From Coccinella septempunctata (lineage: Eukaryota > Arthropoda > Insecta > Coleoptera > Coccinellidae), in assembly GCF_907165205.1 (NCBI RefSeq), contig NC_058194.1, positions 23,560,856 through 23,624,855 on the forward strand: a DNA stretch of 64,000 bases, given 5' to 3'. The notes beneath the pieces are model-generated. The model was given only the letters and a program-made list of their open reading frames with translations, had not been told where the DNA came from and did no database searches. Every line of letters starts with the position of its first letter. The first letter of the stretch is position 1. Position numbers and translations under genes: made by a program. This document shows, one piece after another, positions 1 through 11,564 of this stretch.

Positions 1-1314
1 ACCCAGTATATTGCATTTCAGTGATTCCGATAATGAATTGGCGACATGTCCCAAGTGACATTTTAATATTCTTCACTTATAAGCAGCTTTAGGACTCGAA
101 TGTAAAACCCCCAAGTAATGAGTTTTCCGATGATAACTTGATGGAGTTGTTTAAATTTGATTACTATACATATACCATGAAATTACCATCTTGATTTCAG
201 TCTCGGCACTCCCACAAAGAAATGAAACCCAACTCTCGCTGTTTAAATCAACAATATTTAACCTTAATCCGAACGGTTCGATGTTGATCTTATTAAGTCT
301 TATTATTGACTTATGTAGGTCCAGAATCATAATCATCAATAACGATAAGGTAACTACTTATTTAAATTAATGACATTATTAGGTAATCTGATGGCTGCAG
401 GTTCGAGTTTTGCACTGGAACCCTCCGGCAAGCAGCTTCGTAATAATAATGTATTCATCAGCCTGGTGGTCTGTCATACGTTTTAGCACTTGGTAGGTAT
501 ATTGATACACTTCGGAATTCATTCAAACCAGATAAAAACTGAAAGACGGTACCTGGGTTTTGTTATTCATTTAATGAATCGAAATTTAAGAAATTTTTAA
601 AGCAATCTGTCATTTAAAAAAGCCAACTAATAAATCTGATGAAATATTTACACTTCATCATATTATTAAGGTTATTATTTATTAATGTACCTAATTGTAT
701 CAAACAGTTTTTTCATAACTCATTTATTTTTTTCTTTGTAGTTAGAGCTTGGCTTTTTCAATTATTTTTATATTTTTGAGTTATTGTATTCCTTTCTTTT
801 TAAATTGGCAGGGAGCAGGACCATATAGGAGAAGCTTTTGGTAGATTTCTTATTCGGTAAATGAAAATCTGGAATACTTTTTATCATATTCTACTTGGAA
901 ATTTGTTCAGTTCAGAAAAAAAATGGAAAATAGGATAAGAAGAAAGTAGGTGACCTAAAAAAATATTTTCAAAAATATAAGGAAAGGAAAATTATTATAA
1001 GATTCAGTTTAGACAGCTCTTTCTCTTGTTGCGCATGGTATAAGAACATAATATACAGGGTGATTTCTGACCAATCGGGCAGGGGGTAATAGAGGACCAC
1101 ATGGGACACACAAATATCTTTACTAGTTTCGGAGATAGATACTGGGTGTTCGAAAATCACAGAATATTGAAGGCCCTATAATTTCTGTCGAATCGATTTT
1201 GAAGATATTTTGCAAGCTTATTGTCTTTGTGAGACTCAAGAGAATCCAGTTCGCTGACCCTTCAAGATCCTCGGACCAGCTCAATGTCCTATATTGAGAC
1301 ATCCATTTTTCCAG
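1..1314. other. Upstream/intronic DNA before first visible anosmin exon
   Basis: No coding exon recognised. It is presumably an intron of the anosmin-1 gene, whose N-terminal exons would lie left of the window. Around 1057 there is one copy of the motif ATACAGGGTGAT, which also starts repeats near 3090 and 36052, so this is probably a transposon end. Confidence 0.4.
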
Positions 1315-4300
1315 ATGTTCCTGAAATACCAAGAGATCTCATTGTCACAGAGGGGAGAAGAAAGAGGACTGTTTTCGTGGAGTGGAAACCTGGGGGGCCA
1401 GCAAGGGAAAACGAAAGAATAATCTACGTTCTAGAAGAACGACACCACGTGGGTCGTAATTTCGTGGAAGAAAAATTATCGCACTGGTCCATTTGTGCAA
1501 GAACCTCGAAGTTGGTGCAACCCCTGAAGAACGTTGTGAAAGCCGGCACTTGGTACCAGTTCCGGGTAGCTGCAGTGAACGAAAATGGCACCAAAGGATA
1601 TTCAGAGAATTCATTCACTTTTAGCATTTCAGTTAGTAAGTTTGGTTCTAGTGGTGTAAATTCGAGAGTGGTACATTTCAACGAATTTTTATCATGAGTC
1701 GTTTTTTCTGTATTTATCTAGATCCCAGGCCTCCAAAAGCTCCACAAAATATGACAGTTACACCCCTTTGGGTTAGCAATACAAGTTTGAGCGTTCAGCT
1801 GAGTTGGAGTCCACCACAATCTGATTTACCGATTCATAGGTATAAAGTGTTCTGGAGTAGGAGATTACATGGAGTCAAAGCCTTAGATTCAGTACTAGTG
1901 AACCAACAAATTGTTCCAAGGGTAAGTTTAACGCATGTTTCCTCTTTATTCTAAACTTGAGATTTCTCTATTCTTCTGATGCTTTTTCTAGATTGTTGTT
2001 TTTTGGATATCCTATTTGTGCATTTCCTCTCTTTTCCTGCCTATTTCATTCAATAAATTTATCGTTATTTAGTAGCGAACAACAGCTTCCAAAACCAAAG
2101 ACAATTTCCAAGGTTATGAAAGTAGACTGATTCATTAAAATATCAGCATTCTTTTAAAATTTATTGATTATTTATTAATCAACTGTACAATCTCTAAATC
2201 CTCATATTTTCTATGGTTTGCATTCGCATCCTACAACTACATCAACGATTTCCGGAGTCCAGTGTTGTCTCAAATTTCCTGGTAGGATAGAAGAAAGCCT
2301 TCCACTTTTTTCCGTTGGATTTTTTTTGAGAACTCTGACCTTGTAATATCTTTCGATACATCGGTACAGGTTTCCACAAGAGCCCTCTTTGCAAATCATT
2401 GAGTGGATTTGCCTGAAAAATTATTTTCTTTATAAATATCGCGGATATGAATGGAAACATTCTTTCATCCCGCAATATGGAAACTGAAGACATTTTTATT
2501 GAGTTCATGCATGTGAAACGAAAGACAGAGGCGAACAACAACTAGAAATGAACGAATTCTGATCGGTACAAAAATTTAAGACATGTTCTTTAACGAAGTA
2601 CGATGAAAAAACGAACATCAAAAGTAAAAGGAGCGAAATAATGTATAAAATAAGTATCGAAAAATATAATATGAAACATAAAGATAAAGAATCAAAAAAA
2701 ATGTGCAAATATTTGAACAAATAATAATAAGAATTGAAATTGCATAATTCATCCAAAATAATTTTAGAAATTGCCCAATAACTATGGGTTTATGTGATGG
2801 AACTGATTTTAATGAATTTGCTTCAAACACTACTTAGTCTGCATGCTCATTTTTCTTCCTAACCCTTTTTATTCATTTAGTTTCTCGTAGTAAATAACAG
2901 ATTAGATAGACAGTTTTCATACCTGGGAAAATATAAATGTCCCAAATCCAGAAGTCTATACTCCATCCCACATGAGCAAGGGTTGATATTGTGGCTTGAT
3001 TGATAAAAAACTGTTTTCTTCGATTTCAACTCATTTGGTGCCTAAAATTCAAAATAGGTCCTCATAACCAACATACCTGCTCATTATACAGGGTGATGGT
3101 GACGTAAGGGACAATGGCTCTGTGGAGATGGAGGAGCTCAAACTGAATGATCACGCCTAATAACAGGGAGGCAATGAATACAATAATAAGGATAAATTCA
3201 GATGCATACCACCCGATGATATGAATATCAACAAGTGTTACGATCTGAATTGAACTATCCAATTTGCCATCGTCAAGGCCCCAAATGTACCCAGTAGAGC
3301 TTGCCAATGTTGAATAAAGTTCCATCAATTCCAAACGTTCTCCATCGTAGAAAAATGCTATGTTGCTCTGATGAGGCCAAATGAGGCCGAAACCATGGTC
3401 AGCATCTGCTTTTCTTCGATGGAGCGTACTCCATTTGGGGCCTTGACGATGGCAAATTGGCTAGTTCGATTCAGATCGTAACACTTGTTGATATTTATAT
3501 CATCGGGTGGTATGCATCTGAATTTATCCTTATTATTATATTCGTTAATATTGCAAAGTTTTCGCTGATAATTCACAGGATTGTTAGGTAGCTAGTATAC
3601 GCATTCTTAATCAGCTCGAACAATCAAAAATAAAAAAATTTCAGGAGTACCTATTAAAAAATTTCAATTTACTTGTCAGATGAAAAATATCAGTCGATAT
3701 ACGAGATAGTAATTTAAAAATAGCGAAAAAATTGGGTGAAGATCAATATTTTATTCCAATGGCGCAAATATTAGAAACATTTTCATATCCATTTGATGGA
3801 ATAATATTTTTGATTGAACAATAACACTGAATTCGAGGTACTGAAGATAAGTCTGAATCATTTAAATGACTCGTAGAACTCCTACTTATCCTACTGCAGT
3901 GAAAAATGTGGAACTATCATCCACCTAGTACGTTTTCAATTATTGTCTTCAACAAAATTAGTGCAATCATTATCAGGACATATAATCAGGTAATAAAGAG
4001 GTGACATGACTTCCTTCTTTTACTGGGTGTCCAAACGAATATCTTCAGTGCAAACAACAGAATATTTAAGAAACTAAAATATTATGAAATAAAGAAAATT
4101 TTCTAGGAATGTTGGTAATGAAATATCCAAGTATGGTGACTCTTCTCAGGAAATATGAACATTTAGAAATGTGAGGCGACAGTCGGAAAAGCAGTTTTTT
4201 CAATAGATAATTTTCACCCTTCTCACAGGTATTTGATGCATGTTAAAGAGGTAGGTAGAATGAACAGGTGTTCTGGGAGTTATTGAAATCGTCAGATTTA

Positions 4301-7300
4301 TCTAGGTTCCCCGAATCCAGTGTTGTTCTATCAAGAATATTATTTCGTCAAGTGTATATGAAAATATTATAATATTTCGCTTTCATCGTAAAAACCATAA
4401 AAAATTTGAGCCATTCAAACAAAAAGTTGATCTTCACTCAATTTTTCTCACTCTATTCAATTTTTTTTATCTCATATACCTATACCTACCGACTGATATT
4501 TTTCACCTTTACATAAATTTTTTGATATGGCCTTGCAATGTTTCTTCAGATCTTGTAAAGTATCAGCGAAATATTTGCCATATTAATCGTCCCTTAAGTT
4601 ACTATACTTTTAGTCACCCCGTATTTCTGAAAGTATGAAATTTTTGAAGAAAGTGTTGTTGTACCATTTTTCAAAGTCTTGGTTTTTATGAATACAGAAA
4701 CAATCGATTATGAACTAAATAGTTAACATTCGTTTCAAATACACAGATCGTTTATGAAACTCACCAATTGTTGCATCTCGTTTCTATTTTTTCTTGAGGA
4801 CTTCGTATATTTGTCCAATTGCCTTTCACCGAAAAGATTATTGTCGGAAAACTCTTCCAAATAATCGTTTTCGGTATTATCGAGTGTGTAATCGATTCCA
4901 TTCTCTTGCGATTCTTTCCAAGCATCCGAAGCGAAAAGGATGTGGAAGAAAGAAAGGACGATGAGTGAAACATGTAACTTCTGAAATGAGAGCTTGAAAA
5001 ATTTCGAATGACTGAATTTTTCGGCTTTATCGAGACCATTCAATATGCGTACATACATACTTACCATCTTTAGATGACTGAAGTCAGGACGATTTGGATA
5101 TTTTCCGGCTATGAGCCGTGTTATATAAAATTCGTCTTGTATAGAACACATTAAGCGTGTAATTTTATACTGCACAAAAGGTGGGAAGACGGGTATGGGA
5201 CTTGTCACACAAGAAGTTCATTTGCCATTGTTTGAATCATGCCCTGCTTTGTCACTCCCTTATTCTGATGAATGGATATGTACACCCCCTTTCATCCTAA
5301 ACCTTTCAACGAGAAAAAATTTTTCTTGGGGAATATACAGGATGGACTTTCTTGATTTGGATATGAGTACAGTTTTAATAATTTGGAGTGAGTGTTGCCC
5401 AACTAAATTTCTTGAGTGAATGAGGTCTGAATCAATGGAAGTTATTAGTTCATTCTGGAATGATGCGAACATATATGAGGGTCATATGCTAGTCAATGTC
5501 CACTGCCAAGGGTTATGTTGAGAATCGTTTTTAACTTCATGCTACATGAAGTTACAAGAGCTCACACTGGGTACCTTATTTTGTCTTCGACCATAATGGA
5601 GGAATATTAATATTAATAAATCAATTGTAATCCGAGTGTTTGGAAGTTTATTACCTGGTAAAAAGCATTTCCTTCACATAATATCCACTGATTTATAGCC
5701 TGAGTTCGTGACTTTTATTCTTTCTCTATATGCATGATGGGTATGGGAGGTGAACCTTCCAATGAAAAAGAAATATTTGTTCATTACAGTTCTCAGAAAC
5801 ACATAATCGTGTTTTTTCTCAGGGCAAAGCTGCATTGAATGCAGTTGTTTGGTTATATCCCAAAATTTTTGACTTTGGTCGGAGCGAAAATCTAAAGTTA
5901 TGTTTTTGCAGGATCAAACGAATTTTTTTCTGAACGACTTGCAGCCGAATTCCCTGTATTTTCTTCAAATTCAAGCTCTCGTGCAATTTGGAAACGAGAG
6001 ACTCAAAGGGGAAAAGTCGGGATACATTCTGAATACCACCTCTTTCAACAATTGTAAGTATTCAATTTTTTATAGGAAAGCTTGACGCAAGAATACCTTA
6101 TATTTTTTTTATTTACTTCACTTGGCCTTTATGTATACCAAAATAGTTTCACGAGATTGGTCAGCCCTGAAGACTGATTGATTTTTTTTAATAAGAACAT
6201 TATTTTCACCAAAATATCACATTAAGGGTCTCTAACTGCAAATTTTTTCACTACACTGTAATTGTGTGAATCTCTAAATTCTTCGTGGGTTCTAGCAGCC
6301 GATACAATTGATAGATACATCACAGTAGACGTAGAGTCTTCTCAGTTATTGGAAAAAGTACCGTATTTGAGTAAATTGTCAACTAAGGATGCCAAGAAAA
6401 CGGTTTCCTACAACGTTAAGATCGCTGCAGTAAATATTCGATGAGCTTTCATCTGTACCACAAATGTTCTTGATTTCAGCACATTATTTTCAATTATGAA
6501 CCTTTTAAATTGAAATAAGATAATAAAACCATATACGAAACCACTTTTTACCGATCAAATTCTTCAACTTAGCTTCACCCTAAGTTTTGAATTCATTTTC
6601 ATTGAATGAACCAAACAATTACCTCTTTCAATATACAGAGTGAATAAGAAATATCGCACAACATTCATAATTTCGGTATTAACTATTTTGTAGAAAAATG
6701 CTCGCATAAGTCGTTCGTCTATAGGTAGTTGAGAAGTCATTCACCCTGAATGAGGGTACAAGGAGTGGAGTGTGGAGTGGTAGTAGAGTTTTGAGTTTGA
6801 GTTCCTAACGGGGGTGCAGCGAGTGCAAAATATATCGACCTGGGTCATTTTATTAACTAGTTCGTGATCGTAGATTACGAATATGTAATTAGGTTTTTTG
6901 TAGGATCAGTATTTTAGGAAATAAATGACTTCTAGTAGAAAACTTCAAAAAAATTGGTCAACTTTGAGGAGCTGTAGCAGCCAGAAAAAGAGAATTAGAC
7001 ATATGCTGATTTTTTATGATAGATTGATTCGTTGCAAATAAAAAAAAACGCACATTTCATACATTTATCGCGAATAGTTTAGTTTTTATGATTTTTTCCG
7101 CGAAGGTCCAAAATCCAATTTTTCAACGACCATAGCTTGAAAAATAATTTTTTTTTTAAATATCCATTTGCATATTCGTTATCTACGCCCTCGAATCAGT
7201 AGACAGTATGAATCTTGTTTCGATCGGAGACCAAAAATATTTTTCAAAAAATCGCAATTTTTTCATACATGTGTAGGTATGGAAAATTTGAAAAATTTTC

Positions 7301-10300
7301 GATCTTCCCAATTTCCACCAAAAATTCAGTATTCACTGAATTCAGAATTTTGCTGTAAGGATTAGTTTTCAAGTTATGGTCGATGGAAAATTAGAAATTT
7401 TGGTTTGGACCTCCGCGGAAATATCATAAAATCCAAACTGTTCCCGGTAGGTTAATGAAAGTTGAATTTTTCTATTAGCAAAGGATCAATCTATCACCAA
7501 AAAAATTAGCATAGGTCCAGTGACTTTTTTCTGGCTGATATAGCTCTTCAAATTCGACCAATTTTTTCGATATTTTCCACTAAAAGTGATTTATTTCCTG
7601 AAATACTGATCTTAGGAAAAATTTAATTGAATATTCGTTATTTACGACCTCGAATTAGTCAAAAAAATGATCCGGGTAGATATAATTCGGAAAATAAAAA
7701 GATTTCGGATTTCGAATAATTTCGTCTGCTGTTTGTTTACCCGCGCTCCACCAACGAAATTATTTTAAGTCCGAACATAAATTATTCATTCAGTTATATC
7801 GATAAGGGTGCCTTTTTACTGACTAATTCAAGGTCGTAGACTACGAATATGCAATTAGATTTTTTCTAGGATCAGTATTTTGGGAAAATGAACTAAGCAG
7901 TTTTTACTTTTCTGTGTCTTTTCTTTTTTAATGTGTAGGCAAAGGGTCGGCAAAATCTTAAGCAAACGCGGGCGACCTTTACCCTAAGAATAGCCCTGCT
8001 CTAAATTTTTATGTGCCAGAGATGGATAGACATTTTGTTGCTGAGTATAATTTGGTCATTGTTTTCGATGTTTTTAATCGAACTTTATTTGTGATAGGAA
8101 TGAAGTGGTCGAACTTTTGAATTTCAATTTTTAATTTTTAAATGAATTTCGAGGTCAAGGACATACACTTGAGGAGTGATGGGTGTTTTTGTAATGATAT
8201 CCAAAAACATGCCTTTTTCGTAGGGTTACTACCTTATATTCTCAAGTATAGGTTATTGACATACATAAAAAGGTATTTGGTATTTGGTTGGTATTTCATC
8301 CCAATAATAAAAGGGGATGTGTAAAAATAAAAATAATCATCACCAAACCATATCCTCAGTAGCAAAAGGTCTATCCATTATTTCTGGCATAATAAGGGTT
8401 GCTATTTAAAAAACTCAACTAATCTTCACCCCACGTAGGGGGTGCACGACAAACTCCTCAATTATAAATATAAAAGAAAATCGACCTGTTCTAGCATTTT
8501 TCTACAAAATGATAGATAGGCACCTGAAATTTGAATTTGGTGCTTTCTTTTTACCCATTCTGCACACATTCATAATGAGTTTGTCAAAATATAGTTTCAT
8601 TATAAATGGTAGGTAATCAACCAAGGGTTTCAACTATAATTCCATCGAAAATAACTGATGTTAATATGTCAATTATGTTTCAATAAGATTCTTTTTTTTT
8701 GACGGAAATAGTTTCTCAAATAACGATCCCATTTCATAATGATAAGGAATTGACCATCACAAGACGTTCGGCGTCCTCTCATAGTTTGCGATCAACTCGT
8801 CTAATGAATCGTCTAGAGTTAAACCGCTCTTCTTCGGGAATATATCGGTCTCTGGGCCGCCATAAATCCATCAATTTTTTTTTCAGTCACGAACAATGAG
8901 ATAGTTCCCTTGAACTTAAACGCCAGATCCAAGCCGAGGGGTCTGCAATTGGAGAAGATATTTTGGTCTCAAGGCGAGCTCAGAGCCAGAATATCTTGGA
9001 AGCCCAAAAAAGGCACGCAAAGGTACACTGTTAGCTGGTGGACTGGATCTTGCAACGAAAGTTATGACGGCCACAATCATTTCAAGGTAGCCGCCACCAC
9101 AAAGGTATCAATCACGTTTTTTCTCTTTTGTTCTGTTGAACTGGGGAAGATTAAGGGAGATTGCACACGTTGCTTTGTTGATGGGATGCTCAAGGTGGGT
9201 CTCCACAGAACGTGAAATATAATGATGATTTGAGGAAGTAAAAAAATTTCAACAGAACAAGTCCCGAAATCTATTATGTATATGTTCTATCTTTTTGATC
9301 CATTTTCCTAATAAGGAACTAGCTGACATTTTTGATATATGAAATTGGAATACCTATGTAGAGTTCAAAACCCTACAAAAAAAAAATCAGTCCATTCGCT
9401 TTTCTGAGACTTTTTCTCGAAAATTTGCTACAATAGAGTACCGGTAGATTCGGATGACTTGGGTCAGTCTTGTTACTTGAGACAATTACCCCCCCCCCCC
9501 CCCCCTTGCAGATTTCTTTGTTTCTTACCATTTATGAGTGAAGGGTCAAACTTATAAGATTGTGTATCGTCTTTTCGGTTAGTTTAACAATTATTTCTTG
9601 TTGAGTTTGTCGTGACCAGAGCGTTTGAATTGACAGGAAAAATTAACGAATTCAGGAGAGTAAAAGCGCGTTTTTTATGACCTTATACTTCCTAGTGTCC
9701 TGTACATGTGTTTCACTTTCTGCATGTGTAATTTTTTTTTCTGGATACGTGGGATATTAGATATGTCATAAAACAAGGTTGTTTACAAATCAAACGGCAA
9801 CACGGATCTCATTAATTTATTTTGTTGTTTCATAGGGTGACTTGGGACAATGCCGAATAGATACAAGCGGCGCATTGGCAGCAGGAAATATGCCGATTTT
9901 TCGCAGGATATTATTATTTACGATATTTCCACAAAGAAATCATCAAAGAATGAAAGAAATCAAAGTGCCCTTGCTTTGTTCAGTTTTTTACATTTGAGTT
10001 GCAATATATTTAGGTACTTTCGCTGTTCATCATTTAATTTCCTTATCGAATTTCAACTATATAATCAAAAATTCTAATTTTTCAAAACTATACACCGTCC
10101 CAAGTCACCTATTTCATTTGAGAGTTGAGAAATCAACAGATTTTAACTTGTGTCCGAAGCCTCCCAAATCGGTGGGTGACTTGGGATTGGGACAAGTAGG
10201 TATATTTTAATTTTTTTTTATTAATATCCGAATTCTGAAGCACGGTATATATCCTAATCAATAGTATGAGTCATTTAGCATATTTGAACCTCTTTCTCAT

Positions 10301-10705
10301 ACGAAAATTGGTCTCCGTTTTTGAAATATGACAAGTTGAATTTCAAAATCTTCCCAAGTCATATGAATCTACGGTTTATCAACAAAAACGGGACCAATTG
10401 GATAGAATTTTGATGATTGAAAATCGAAGAGTAATACAATAAAAAAAACATATATCGGAAAGTTTTGATGCTGTTCTTGTGATGAGATTTTCAGTACTAA
10501 CCCGGTAATCTTTTCGTTTTTATTTTAGGCATATCGATTCGATCTTTATGATCTCCAATTCTCGTGTCGATATAAAGTGAGTGTCAGAGAGAGTCCGCCC
10601 AATGGATCGAGGATATCTGAGGATACCATCCTGAGCTTTTCAACGCCATCATGTGATTCTTTCAAAAATATATACAGAAAAACAAAATGTGTAAATTCTT
10701 CCTGA
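1315..10705 (+). CDS. KAL1: Anosmin-1 (Kallmann syndrome protein) homologue, C-terminal exons
   Basis: Partial gene; the start, with the whey-acidic-protein and cysteine-rich parts of the family, is outside the window. Five exons fit by GT/AG sites and phase: 1315-1635, 1722-1921, 5912-6053, 8887-9104, 10529-10705 (stop TGA). The translation is a run of fibronectin type III repeats: one begins VPEIPRDLIV with the strand YQFRVAAVNENG, the next starts PRPPKAPQN with core W in LSWSPP, and another has ISWKPKKG. The tail ends in a short cysteine-containing basic segment. Anosmins are secreted, heparan-sulphate-binding extracellular matrix proteins that modulate FGF signalling and axon or cell migration. 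A polyadenylation signal AATAAA lies at 10740. The 1922-5911 intron contains an antisense PTTH-type gene; the 6054-8886 and 9105-10528 introns contain repeat debris. Family assignment rests on domain order and recognisable FN3 sequence; another FN3 protein is less likely. Confidence 0.82.
2211..5067 (-). CDS. PTTH: Prothoracicotropic hormone (PTTH)/Trunk-family cystine-knot precursor
   Basis: Complete small gene on the - strand inside an anosmin intron. Exons (descending): ATG only 5065-5067, 4765-4980, 3430-3564 (donor uncertain), 2923-3041, 2211-2412; total 224 residues, about the length of moth PTTH precursors. Residues 1-20 are a signal peptide (MKLHVSLIVLSFFHILFAS). Residues 119-127 carry a basic processing site (KSKK), leaving a mature chain of about 97 residues. 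The mature part has seven cysteines in the family order: CSC at 140-142, DLG at 150-152, C165, C170, C176, then the strand YYKVRVLKK, LPGNLRQHW, and CEC at 220-222. PTTH is a brain neuropeptide homodimer that activates Torso to drive ecdysone synthesis; Trunk is the embryonic Torso ligand. PTTH is favoured by length and signal peptide; Trunk is not excluded. The short tail after CEC (two residues) is unusual. A TATA-like box lies near 5121-5130. Confidence 0.8.
3174..3564. repeat. Inverted duplication around PTTH exon 3
   Basis: The segment from about 3174 to 3360 is a near reverse complement of about 3390 to 3562, with the centre near 3375. The right arm is the third coding exon of the PTTH-type gene (read on the - strand); the left arm is a copy on the + strand with the exon frame broken by TGA (GATCTGAATTGAAC versus CGAAC in the real exon). 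An extra block near 3291-3336 is present only in the left arm. Transcribed RNA could fold into a long hairpin. Confidence 0.8.
3657..4523. mobile_element. Large foldback (palindromic) element in PTTH intron 2
   Basis: Left arm about 3657-3900 and right arm about 4250-4523 are imperfect reverse complements; for example GATGAAAAATATCAGTCG on the left matches CGACTGATATTTTTCACC on the right, and deeper blocks such as AACACTGAATTCG pair as well. No transposase frame is visible. It is probably a non-autonomous foldback transposon; target duplication not determined. Confidence 0.6.
6299..6444 (+). CDS. Candidate alternative terminal exon of anosmin
   Basis: An acceptor (CTAGCAG) at 6298 opens a frame in the exact phase left by the anosmin exon ending at 6053 (phase 1), and it runs to TGA at 6442-6444. 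The end reads SYNVKIAAVN, which looks like the F strand of an FN3 domain. AATAAA follows at 6522, 78 bases after the stop. Use of this exon would truncate anosmin before its last FN3 segments. It could also be a chance frame or a decayed exon; there is no transcript evidence. Confidence 0.35.
6835..7890. repeat. Foldback repeat related to the 44.8-46.3 kb hAT element
   Basis: Long stretches match 44880-45980: both contain TCCGCGAAGGTCCAAAAT, a block reading ATTCGT..CTACGCCCTCGAAT, and CAACTTTGAGGAGCTGTAGC-like segments. Parts near 6846-6920 and 7560-7660 are reverse complements of each other. It is a decayed copy inside an anosmin intron without clear ends. Confidence 0.65.
8395..8570. repeat. 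Dispersed repeat, copy 1 of 3
   Basis: Contains ATCGACCTGTTCTAGCATTT followed by TTTTTACCCATTCTG. Similar copies lie near 34300-34755 and 49260-49475. Non-coding; ends not defined. Confidence 0.5.
9441..10374 (+). mobile_element. Decayed DNA transposon with pipsqueak-type HTH start
   Basis: Ends are inverted: GTAGATTCGGATGACTTGGG on the left and CCCAAGTCATATGAATCTAC on the right. A frame from 9850 starts MPNRYKRRIGSRKYADFS, which resembles the pipsqueak helix-turn-helix that opens pogo/Tigger-like transposases, then decays after about 30 residues. The tract also holds 17 consecutive C (9489-9505). Superfamily assignment is an inference. Confidence 0.45.
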
Positions 10706-11564
10706 AGTCATAAACTCTTGTACATATAATTTATAACAGAATAAATTTATTTTTTTACTTTTTGTTGTTTCTGTGCATTAAACACTTTATAAAAAATAAA
10801 TTGACCAAATTGGTCCAGTTGATGTTCTTTTAAAAGTATATAGATCTGATCTGAAATTAAAAACTCCACTTCAGCTGCATTGTATCTATCTATACATTCC
10901 TACCCTACCCGAGGTAATTAATATGTATTCTACTTCAAAATGTAGTAGATGTCTGAAAACAGACCAGAACCAGAAAGTTTTTTTTCTTTAATACTAGTTA
11001 AGAACTGGTAGTTTCATTTTCTATCTTAATTAGCATTTCATATTCAATAAATTGAATAGCTTGAAAGAAAAATCACTGAAACGATTTGACCCTGAAGTGA
11101 AACGTTTTCTATTTATTTTTTTCAAATATCGAATTTGCTCTGGAATTATTGAGAATTCCAGAAGTAAAACCAATGCGGAAGTAACTAACATAAATGAAAA
11201 CATTATTTGTACACATTGAACTAAAGAAAGTTCAATGTTTGTACATAAAGAAATGCATCTTGATGCATTGAAAAGTCTAACAAATTTCATAAAAACATCT
11301 ACAATAATAGCACCATAGCAGTACATTAGGTGGCTGTATTAATACAGATTAAAAAAAGATTTAGTATAATATTCTATGAATTTAAATTAATTTTAAAGCT
11401 TTTTAAGTTGATCCAAGAAGCTAATCCCTTTATTCTATGGTTCAAACTATTTTGAACCGATGTCAAAAGAAATGACAGAACACCTGTCACCCAACCTGAC
11501 CTAACCTTCAAAAAATAAAAATGTTTTAAGGGGATTAAGGATTAACATTTTTGAACATTTGAAC

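Noticed and set aside
3062..3334. 90-codon hydrophobic frame on the - strand
   Set aside because: It is the reverse-strand reading of the inverted PTTH exon copy; its apparent membrane segments arise from that, and it has no splice partners.
11486..11505. CCTGACCTAACCT as telomere-type repeat
   Set aside because: Only one to two units; such motifs are common near insect promoters and do not indicate an interstitial telomere.
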